Part shown: one piece after another, positions 54,985 to 64,000 of the stretch
Layout of the letters: each line of letters starts with the position of its first letter
Position numbering within the stretch: position 1 is the stretch's first letter
Assembly (NCBI RefSeq): GCF_000621705.1
Contig: NZ_JHXO01000006.1
Span: forward strand, 310,001 to 374,000
Length of the DNA stretch: 64,000 bases
Origin: Prolixibacter bellariivorans ATCC BAA-1284
GTDB lineage: Bacteria; Bacteroidota; Bacteroidia; Bacteroidales; Prolixibacteraceae
Direction of reading: 5' to 3'
Made by a program: the position numbers and the translations under genes
Notes under the pieces: generated by a model
Database searches by the model: none
Told to the model about the DNA's origin: nothing
Seen by the model: only the letters and a program-made list of their open reading frames with translations

Positions 54985-56064
54985 CTATGGCATTTTATAG
55001 ACCATCGAATTAATATTCATTCCTGCCCCAACAGAAGCAAAGACTAATACGTTCCCGTTTGTCACCTTCTGATCGGGCAATTTGTTATCAAATAGCAAGC
55101 TAAGCAAAGTAGGAATCGTTGCCACCGAACTATTTCCAAGTTCAGCTATGGTCATTGGCATAATATGTTGGGGGATATCTACTTTTTTATAGAGCTTAAA
55201 CAACCGTTTGAGTATAGCATCGTCCATTTTGGCATTCGCCTGGTGTATCAATACTTTATCTACGTCCTCCAAACCGATGTTCGCTTTTCCCAGGCTTTCT
55301 TTCACAACCATCGGAACCGTATTTAACGCATATTCATACAATTTACGCCCATGCATTTTTAAAAATAATTCATCTCCTTGATAATCCGGGTTGTTTGATT
55401 TGCCCATCCAAAGCAGAAAAGCATGATTTAACGTATCGGATCGGGAGGTATGGGAAAGAATTCCAACAGGCACATCACTCTCAATCGCTTCCAGAATGGT
55501 AGCACCGGCACCGTCGGAATAAATCATACTATCCCTATCGTGTGGATCGGAGATTCGTGAAAGAGTTTCCGCCCCTATTATTAACGCCCTTTTTGCGTCA
55601 CCCGATCTGAGGAAATAATCAGCCTGTATCATCCCCATGAGCCACCCGGGACAACCAAAAGGCACATCAAATGCTATGGTTTTAGGATTCTCAATACCTA
55701 ATTTGCTTTTAACTCTGGCTGCCAGGCTGGGAACCAAATCCGACTTTCGGTTATTACTTTGTACATCCCCGAAATTATGTGCGACAATAATGTAATCAAG
55801 GCTTTCCTTATCAATCTCAGAATTTATGATCGCATCCTTTGCTGCAAAATAAGCGATGTCAGAAGCTTTCAGGTCGTCAGTAACATACCGTCGTTCTCTG
55901 ATCTCCGTTATTTTCTCAAATTTTTTGATTATTTCTTCATTCGGGGTATTTATTTTGTTTCCATCAGAATCATAAAATTCATTGTTCAGGAAATCTTCAT
56001 TTAAAACTCTTTTCTCGGGTATGTAACATCCTGAGCCTTTAATAATAGAATATAGTTTTTTCAT
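54985..56064 (-). CDS. 3-oxoacyl-ACP synthase III (KAS III)-like protein
   Basis: 359 residues from the ATG giving MKKLYSIIKGSGCYIPEKRV; an ATG 30 nt upstream is less likely. Thiolase fold with C138 (DVPFGCPGW), H274 (LIHQANAKM) and N311 (LGNSSVATIP), the full KAS III triad. It would join acyl groups to malonyl-ACP. It is not the FabH start of fatty-acid synthesis by context, since no fab or acp gene is near. Its coding region is visibly more AT-rich than the genes before 53000, which hints at transfer (not measured). Confidence 0.83.
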   Translation of the reverse strand: MKKLYSIIKGSGCYIPEKRVLNEDFLNNEFYDSDGNKINTPNEEIIKKFEKITEIRERRYVTDDLKASDIAYFAAKDAIINSEIDKESLDYIIVAHNFGDVQSNNRKSDLVPSLAARVKSKLGIENPKTIAFDVPFGCPGWLMGMIQADYFLRSGDAKRALIIGAETLSRISDPHDRDSMIYSDGAGATILEAIESDVPVGILSHTSRSDTLNHAFLLWMGKSNNPDYQGDELFLKMHGRKLYEYALNTVPMVVKESLGKANIGLEDVDKVLIHQANAKMDDAILKRLFKLYKKVDIPQHIMPMTIAELGNSSVATIPTLLSLLFDNKLPDQKVTNGNVLVFASVGAGMNINSMVYKMP

Positions 56065-56165
56065 TCGCTGCCAATTATAATGCCATGTTAACAAAACTAA
56101 CTTATGAAAGTAAAACTACAATTTATCTTACGAAATATCTTCATATTCACTCCTTATTAGAGGAA

Positions 56166-56202
56166 CAAATGTAATTTATCCGGAGCTTATGGACAGCTCC
56201 GG
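56166..56202 (-). promoter_or_regulatory. Candidate promoter and operator of the KAS III-like gene
   Basis: Minus strand: TACATTTG (plus 56166-56173) is a full -7 match. Directly upstream sits a perfect 8-7-8 palindrome CCGGAGCT / AGCTCCGG (56180-56187, 56195-56202) where the -33 element would be; no TTG at the right distance. It looks like a regulated promoter with an operator. Confidence 0.45.
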
Positions 56203-56329
56203 GCAACAAAGTTTGTCATGCCAGCTTTGTTTTTGTCTTTCAGAAAATAACCTGATTTCCGCAATCGTGTTATCAAGTTGATTTTGGTTAATTTCGAAGA
56301 TGAAACTCTTTGTTAAAACTGATGAGAAG

Positions 56330-57334
56330 ATGAAAATAGCGATATACGGAGCCGGTTCGCTGGGAACGGTGATAGGCGCTTTTTTGACAGAAGCCGGAAT
56401 GAATGTAGATTTAATTAATCGAAATAGATCTCATGTAGAAGGTCTGAAAATAAAGGGCGCCCAAATCACCGGTACCATCGAAATGCAGGTTCCGGTAAAA
56501 GCCTTGTTGCCCGAGGAGATGTCGGAGAAATACGATATCATTTTCCTGTTGACCAAACAGCAGGAGAATGAAAAGGTGGTGGAACAAATTGCCCGTTATC
56601 TTAATGAAGATGGAGTGATATGCACCGCTCAGAATGGTTTCCCAGAATTGTCGGTTGCGGAAGTGATTGGCGAAGAAAGAACCTTTGGCTGTACGATTGC
56701 CTGGGGGGCTACCATGATAGGTAATGGGGTGAGCGATTTGACCTCCAGTCCGGATAGTTTAACGTTTAGTATTGGCTCGTTAAATGGCAAGAACGATGAG
56801 AAACTACAGGAAATAAAAAAGATACTGGAGGTCGTTGGTCCGGTTGATATTGAGCGGAATTTCATTGGAGCACGATGGTCGAAGCTAACCATTAACAGTG
56901 CTTTTAGTGGTATGTCAGCTGTACTGGGATGCACGTTGGGTGAGGCTGCCAAAAACAAAGAGTCAAGGAAATGTATTCAAAGAATACTGAAGGAATGTTT
57001 TGACGTAGCTGATGCAGCAGGCATTCAGCTGGAACCTGTTCAGGGGAAGGATTTGCGAAAATTAGTCGGTTATACCAACCGGTTGAAAAAATGGTTTTCC
57101 TATCTGATTATTCCTATTGCGATAAGAAAGCATGCCCGCTTGAAGGCCAGTATGCTGCAGGATCTGGAGAAAGGAAAACGGACGGAAGTAGATGCCATTA
57201 ACGGAGTGGTATCCCAATATGGAAAAAAGTACCATGTCGCCACACCGTACAACGATAAGGTGGTTGAACTGATACATGGTATTGAAGAAGGAAATTACAC
57301 ACCTTACTTTGATAATGTTCGCTTCTTCAAATAG
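56330..57334 (+). CDS. Ketopantoate reductase (PanE/ApbA) family protein
   Basis: 334 residues from the ATG giving MKIAIYGAGSLGTVIGAFL; an ATG at 56300 would add ten residues before the Rossmann fold. GAGSLG (7-12) binds NADP. KLTINSAFSGMSAVLGCTLGEA corresponds to the C-terminal helical domain with the catalytic Lys and Asn. The true PanE reduces ketopantoate in CoA synthesis, but many family members act on other 2-keto acids. No pan genes lie nearby. Confidence 0.82.
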   Translation: MKIAIYGAGSLGTVIGAFLTEAGMNVDLINRNRSHVEGLKIKGAQITGTIEMQVPVKALLPEEMSEKYDIIFLLTKQQENEKVVEQIARYLNEDGVICTAQNGFPELSVAEVIGEERTFGCTIAWGATMIGNGVSDLTSSPDSLTFSIGSLNGKNDEKLQEIKKILEVVGPVDIERNFIGARWSKLTINSAFSGMSAVLGCTLGEAAKNKESRKCIQRILKECFDVADAAGIQLEPVQGKDLRKLVGYTNRLKKWFSYLIIPIAIRKHARLKASMLQDLEKGKRTEVDAINGVVSQYGKKYHVATPYNDKVVELIHGIEEGNYTPYFDNVRFFK

Positions 57335-57441
57335 AAGGGGAAAGTTGTTTACCTTTAATTGTCTTTGATTCCTGTGGACGGACTTAGCAATCACGGCGTA
57401 TCGACAATTCTGGTTGTTTACCATTCTTAAAATCTAATGAT

Positions 57442-58716
57442 ATGAGGCATTTAATCATTCTAACCATTCTGCTTATCTGTTCCGGAAAACTGTTTGCACA
57501 AACCTATTCCGGCTCTGTTGACTATGGAAAGTCATCGATTAAATACCAGATAAAATTGATTGCAACAACGAATCAGACATCAGCATTCTTTTCGAGTATG
57601 GAGATGAATGCCGATGAAATTCCTTGTCAACATACAGTTTACAGGGACGATTCGTTGCGTTTTTACGTGGTAAGCGATTACTATACATATGAATACCAAT
57701 ACCTCAGGCAAAATGGAGGTTTCAAAGGAAACCTGAAGATTTATTCAAATGAGACCGAGCAACTGTTAAACACTTTTGAAACGAACCTGAATAGAAATGA
57801 TGCCGGTGAACAGGATAAGATTGAAAATAAAGATTTTGCATTTATGTCAAATGGACTCAAACTATATGGCACATTGTGGAGGCCCAAAAAACCAAATGGG
57901 AAAGGTTTGTTTTTTGTGACCTCTTCTCAGGGAAATGACCGAAGCGGAACGAATGCAGAAGCTTACTATTTTACCAATTTGGGTTATACCGTTTTTAATT
58001 ACGATAAACGGGGAACCGGGAAGTCGGAAGGGAATTGGCAATTAGCAACAATGGAAGAGCTCTGTTCGGACGACATCAATGCCGTCGAGTTTTTCTCAAA
58101 AATTTCAGCTCTTCCGTTATCCGAAATTGGGATTAAAGGAAGCAGTCAAGGTGGTATCAAAATTCCATATGTCTTATCAAAGTTACCCGGGTTGGGGTTT
58201 GGCATTTCGATAAGCTGTCCGGGTGGAACACTCTTAGAAAGTGATTTAAACCATTGGAAGAATTTAAATAGTAGTCGAATAGGCAACGAAAATATGAGTG
58301 AGGCCTTGAAAACCCAAAAAGCGGCGTATAATTACCTCGCAGGAAATATTTCATACAAAGCTTTAGAACAAATTAAAAGCAAGTATAGTAACCGGGATTG
58401 GCTCAAATATGTCTGGATTCCGAAACGGGATGTTCAAAAAGATGATAAGCTAAACTTTAGCGGACTTCCCTATTTCAAGAAAATAACACAACCTGTTTTG
58501 GTCATTCAAGGATTATCTGATAAAGTAATTCCAGCCAATAGTTACAAAATTATTGAAAAGGCAATCAGAGAATCTAAATCAACCAACAATAAAGTTCTTA
58601 CATTAGAAAACACGACACATACCATGACCTATGTGAGTAAAGATTTTCCCTATTTTCAGGTAATCAATCACCAGTATTTACGTGCGATAACCGATTGGTT
58701 AAATAAAATTGAATAG
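57442..58716 (+). CDS. Exported alpha/beta hydrolase
   Basis: 424 residues: signal peptide MRHLIILTILLICSGKLFAQ, a beta-rich N-terminal domain (about 21-130), then an alpha/beta hydrolase domain. The nucleophile is S235 in GSSQGG; the acid is in VIQGLSDKVIP and the base His in ENTTHTMTYV. NYDKRGTGKSEG is the usual loop before it. Secreted esterase or peptidase, substrate unknown. The gene is AT-rich like its neighbour. Confidence 0.8.
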   Translation: MRHLIILTILLICSGKLFAQTYSGSVDYGKSSIKYQIKLIATTNQTSAFFSSMEMNADEIPCQHTVYRDDSLRFYVVSDYYTYEYQYLRQNGGFKGNLKIYSNETEQLLNTFETNLNRNDAGEQDKIENKDFAFMSNGLKLYGTLWRPKKPNGKGLFFVTSSQGNDRSGTNAEAYYFTNLGYTVFNYDKRGTGKSEGNWQLATMEELCSDDINAVEFFSKISALPLSEIGIKGSSQGGIKIPYVLSKLPGLGFGISISCPGGTLLESDLNHWKNLNSSRIGNENMSEALKTQKAAYNYLAGNISYKALEQIKSKYSNRDWLKYVWIPKRDVQKDDKLNFSGLPYFKKITQPVLVIQGLSDKVIPANSYKIIEKAIRESKSTNNKVLTLENTTHTMTYVSKDFPYFQVINHQYLRAITDWLNKIE

Positions 58717-58895
58717 TGGGTTATGGAAAATGGCGTTTGGCGGTTTGACCAACGTCGATTTATGATTCATCAGTTTAATCGCATCGATTTTGTTTGTATT
58801 TCCATGAGAAAATCACTCCAAAATCCAACAAAAACTCCCTTCAACCGTTAGGAAAATAGTCTTGAAAAGCATTTGATAAACGAATAAACCGACTT

Positions 58896-60137
58896 ATGAA
58901 GGGATTAAATACGCGGATGATTCATGGCGATGAGAATGACTCGTACCAGGGAGATGTGAGAAGTTTGAAAACACCGGTCTTTCAAACCGCAGCCTACGAC
59001 TTTGAGGATTCAGCATCGGTGGAACGGGCTTTCCGGGGTGAAAGCGATTCCTTCGTTTATTCGCGAATTTCGAACCCCACGGTACGGGAGCTGGAAGTTC
59101 GGCTGAAGTCGCTGGCCAATGCACAAAGCAGCCTGAGTGTGAGCTCGGGTATGGCAGCCATCTCTTCAACCATACTTTCTATCTGCGATACCGGCGACAA
59201 CATTGTGGCGAGTAAGTACCTGTTTGGAAATACCTATTCCCTTTTCTCGAAAACGCTTAAGTCATTTGGCATCCAGGTTACGTTTGTTGATCCGGAAAAT
59301 CCGGATGAAATAGAACAAAACATCGACGCTCAAACACGTGCCATCTTTTTGGAGGTCATTACCAATCCGCAACTGATTGTTTTTGATTTTGAGCGGATTT
59401 CCCAAATCGCAAAAGAGAAGAAGGTGTTGCTCATTGTCGATAACAGCCTGTTGACACCTTACCTCTTTCAAAGTCATCAATACGGCATCGATATTGAAGT
59501 CTTGTCGACCACCAAGTTCATTTCCGGAGGCGCTACTTCAATAGGCGGGGCGGTTTTTACCTACATGTCGGATAAGTGGCAATATATCCCGAAGCTACAG
59601 GCGAATTTCCAGCTGTATGGGAACGCAGCTTTCGAGAAGAAACTGCGGAAAGAGCTGTTCAGCAACCTGGGATGTTGTTTGTCGCCGCAGAATGCATGGT
59701 TGCAAATGCTGGGCCTGGAAACTCTGACGTTGCGCATTGACCGGATTTGCGAAAATGCCGGCAATCTGGCTTCATGGCTTTCAGAGCAGGACAAAGTTCA
59801 ACGCGTGGAATATTCCGCTTTAGATACGTCACCGTACCATCAGCTGTCTGAAAAGTATTTCAACTCAAGGGCCGGTTGTTTGATTAGCGTTGAGTTGGCA
59901 AGTAAAAAGCAGTGTTTCGATTTCATGGATGCGCTAAAAGTGATCAGGCGGGGCACCAATTTCTGCGATAACAAATCAATGATTATCCATCCTTCTTCAA
60001 CCATTTACAGTGATCTTTCTGAGGAAATGAAAGAATCGTTTAAGATACCCGATACGATGCTCCGCCTGGGCGTTGGACTGGAAGATATCGAAGACTTGAA
60101 AACGGATATTCAGCAGGCGTTGGATAAATTAGGATGA
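58896..60137 (+). CDS. Cys/Met-metabolism PLP enzyme (transsulfuration family)
   Basis: 413 residues, fold type I. The Schiff-base lysine is K207 in LSTTKFISGG; D182 in IVDNSLLTPY contacts the pyridine ring; YSRISNPTVRELE and SGMAAISSTIL carry phosphate-binding residues. Candidates are cystathionine gamma-synthase/lyase, O-acetylhomoserine sulfhydrylase and methionine gamma-lyase; the sequence seen does not decide. No met gene is adjacent. Confidence 0.85.
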   Translation: MKGLNTRMIHGDENDSYQGDVRSLKTPVFQTAAYDFEDSASVERAFRGESDSFVYSRISNPTVRELEVRLKSLANAQSSLSVSSGMAAISSTILSICDTGDNIVASKYLFGNTYSLFSKTLKSFGIQVTFVDPENPDEIEQNIDAQTRAIFLEVITNPQLIVFDFERISQIAKEKKVLLIVDNSLLTPYLFQSHQYGIDIEVLSTTKFISGGATSIGGAVFTYMSDKWQYIPKLQANFQLYGNAAFEKKLRKELFSNLGCCLSPQNAWLQMLGLETLTLRIDRICENAGNLASWLSEQDKVQRVEYSALDTSPYHQLSEKYFNSRAGCLISVELASKKQCFDFMDALKVIRRGTNFCDNKSMIIHPSSTIYSDLSEEMKESFKIPDTMLRLGVGLEDIEDLKTDIQQALDKLG

Positions 60138-60251
60138 ATTTACAAACTTTCTTCCACCAATCTTGATGGGGAGAGCGCAACGATTGAACCGACAATTTCA
60201 TCTTGATGGTAAAGGTATTCCTTTAAGGATCACGAATGTAAAACCACGGCC

Positions 60252-60623
60252 ATGAAAACGATTGTCTTCATTTCTTTTATTTTAGGCTTTTTCACTACAT
60301 CTGCATTTTCCCAGAATAAGTTATCATTGAAGCTCGACACAACCGGAATCGATGTATCCGCTTATACCGATTTGGGAAGGTATAGCCAGATGAGTAAACA
60401 ACAGCAAATGACTGCTCCGACACTGGCAGAGGTGAAAAAGCTATTGAAAGAAAATACGCAAGCCAAGGGATTAAGAAACACGCCAACTCCGGAGAATATA
60501 CTTCAGAATAATACGTCCTATGACAATATGCCTTGTCTTAAACCCATGCTAGCCGATGCAATGCCTGTATTGAAGCCGGATTCGACGGTGCATTACACGC
60601 TTCGGATAAAAAAAGTAAAGTAG
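60252..60623 (+). CDS. Small exported protein, function unknown
   Basis: 123 residues with a clear signal peptide (MKTIVFISFILGFFTTSAFSQ) and a mature part of about 100 residues without recognised domain: DVSAYTDLGRYSQMSKQQQM, a Lys-rich middle and NMPCLKPMLADAMPVLKPDS with a single Cys. It ends in KKVK. Not recognised; likely periplasmic. Its reading frame, signal peptide and ATG make it a real gene. Confidence 0.65.
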   Translation: MKTIVFISFILGFFTTSAFSQNKLSLKLDTTGIDVSAYTDLGRYSQMSKQQQMTAPTLAEVKKLLKENTQAKGLRNTPTPENILQNNTSYDNMPCLKPMLADAMPVLKPDSTVHYTLRIKKVK

Positions 60624-60684
60624 CTTCGTGTAGAATTATGTGTGTCTTTTCAGTACTGAAAAATACTTTTCTAAAAAGAAGAAG

Positions 60685-60733
60685 GCCTCCCCGGGCTTTC
60701 ATTCCGGTTTAACCGGAAAGATTGAAATGAGGC
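60685..60733. other. Long imperfect inverted repeat between two genes
   Basis: Core palindrome TTCCGGTTTAACCGGAA (60702-60718), flanked by TTTCA/TGAAA (60697-60701, 60723-60727) and GCCTC/GAGGC (60685-60689, 60729-60733). The core is a strong symmetrical DNA site; the whole could fold as RNA. It lies 24 nt before the promoter-like box at 60757. Confidence 0.55.
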
Positions 60734-60756
60734 AGTAAATGTTTCCGCTTATATAC

Positions 60757-60764
60757 TACCTTTG
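60757..60764 (+). promoter_or_regulatory. Candidate -7 element of the pseudouridine synthase gene
   Basis: TACCTTTG, a full match to TAnnTTTG, 18 nt before the ATG at 60783. No TTG at the usual distance. Confidence 0.48.
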
Positions 60765-60782
60765 CCTCCATAAATCATAGCG

Positions 60783-61490
60783 ATGCAGGAAAACAGACCT
60801 CAGTTTAAACGGCCCTCAAAGAAACACGAACCCAAGGGATTGACCATTCTTTATGAGGATCGGGATATGCTGGTTGTCAATAAGATTAACGGTTTGCTCA
60901 CGATGAGTACCGCCAGGGAAAAGGAGAACACCGCTTATTTTCTGCTGACCGACTATGTGAAAAAAGGAAATCCACGCTCTAAGAGCCGGATATTTATCGT
61001 ACATCGGCTGGATAGGGAAACCTCAGGAGTATTGGTTTTTGCGAAGAGTGAACCTGCCAAACGGTATTTGCAGGATAACTGGGCAACGTTTCATAAAACG
61101 TACTCCGCCGTTGTTCATGGTCAGCTAGCCGAAAAAGAAGGCATCCTTACCTCTTATTTGGTCGAGAACCAGTTGCATCGGATGTATTCTATCAATAATC
61201 CCGAAAAGGGAAAGTTTTCCAAAACCGGGTACCGGGTCGTCAGGGAATCGGACCAGCTTAGCCTGCTGGAAATCGATCTTTTTACCGGAACGAAGAACCA
61301 GATCAGGGTACAATTTGCGGAAGAGGGACATCCGGTGGCCGGCGATAAAATGTACGGAGTAAAAGATAAAGGCATCAAACGACTGGCGCTCCATTCATCC
61401 TCCTTAAAGTTAACCCATCCGTTTACGAAGGAAACCATGGTTTTTGAGACGGATATTCCGGCCTACTTCAAAGTGTTATTGAAGCATTAA
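60783..61490 (+). CDS. RluA-family pseudouridine synthase
   Basis: 235 residues. The catalytic Asp is D77 in IVHRLDRETSGVLVFAK; LLEIDLFTGTKNQIRVQFAEEGHPVAGD is the second signature. No S4 domain is present, so it is a short RluA type. It modifies uridine in rRNA or tRNA; the site is not predictable. The N-terminal 20 residues are Lys/Pro-rich. Stands alone with its own -7 box. Confidence 0.9.
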   Translation: MQENRPQFKRPSKKHEPKGLTILYEDRDMLVVNKINGLLTMSTAREKENTAYFLLTDYVKKGNPRSKSRIFIVHRLDRETSGVLVFAKSEPAKRYLQDNWATFHKTYSAVVHGQLAEKEGILTSYLVENQLHRMYSINNPEKGKFSKTGYRVVRESDQLSLLEIDLFTGTKNQIRVQFAEEGHPVAGDKMYGVKDKGIKRLALHSSSLKLTHPFTKETMVFETDIPAYFKVLLKH

Positions 61491-61713
61491 GACTTTCACG
61501 AGGAAGAAGATTTCCTCGCCAATTAACTGGGTCACTATCACCTCATTTATTTTTAGTCCATTCAGAACTTTCACTTGAACGCCATTCGAGCCCGGAGCGA
61601 AGTGATAAGTTCCTTATTCTCTTTCTATGGCAAGGGAAGTTGTATCTCATTTGTTGTAAATTAATGGATAAGAATTTTAAATTAAACACAACTGGTAGGT
61701 ACTGGTTGGATAA

Positions 61714-64000
<2,287 letters not shown>

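Overview
The window comes from a member of the Bacteroidota, most likely class Bacteroidia; a Marinilabiliales/Prolixibacteraceae-type organism is my guess and is not proven. The support is a type IX secretion C-terminal domain, DUF1460 and DUF4290 proteins, a str-S10-spc-alpha supercluster without tuf or adk, promoters of the TTG-N19-23-TAnnTTTG type, and an almost complete lack of Shine-Dalgarno sequences. I see no tRNA, rRNA, insertion sequence, prophage or CRISPR array. This is mainly core chromosome.

Layout. 1-1870: end of gltB plus gltD (glutamate synthase). 1871-2339: non-coding DNA with ten degenerate 21-nt tandem repeats. 2340-3233: exported DUF1460 protein. 3457-12667 (minus strand): the complete histidine pathway in two blocks, hisGDCB behind an attenuator with its own 19-residue leader peptide, and purU-tlpA-hisHAFIE, separated by a 478-nt structured gap. 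12838-19828 (minus): dnaJ/grpE, a TlpA-type thioredoxin, murA, a DUF4290 gene and a PcrA/UvrD helicase. 19996-21303: a T9SS-exported protein. 21393-23549 (minus): a second, EF-G-like GTPase with an altered G4 motif. 23943-27478: a C39-peptidase ABC exporter and its HlyD partner.

27706-45646 is one long plus-strand ribosomal supercluster: rpsL, rpsG, fusA, the S10 and spc blocks, secY, map, infA, rpmJ, rpsM, rpsK, rpsD, rpoA, rplQ. It ends at a strong terminator. rpmD and rpmJ are too short for a 60-residue ORF cutoff but are clearly present. 45853-49157: mitochondrial-type citrate synthase and a UbiD-family decarboxylase. 49181-52714: mnmA and the AmrS radical SAM enzyme (minus), with hydE divergent. 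53026-64000: a looser region with a coiled-coil lipoprotein, methyltransferase, KAS III-like enzyme, ketopantoate-reductase-like protein, alpha/beta hydrolase, a PLP transsulfuration enzyme, a small exported protein, an RluA-type pseudouridine synthase and the first 744 residues of a GH2 beta-galactosidase.

The most rewarding signal is the histidine attenuator at 12541-12714. A leader peptide with four His codons is followed by mutually exclusive 1:2, 2:3 and 3:4 pairings, and the last of these is an intrinsic terminator just ahead of hisG. Others worth checking are the 21-nt repeat array, the NHLN G4 motif in the EF-G-like GTPase, a solitary full Shine-Dalgarno before rplF, and several unexplained palindromes at promoters.
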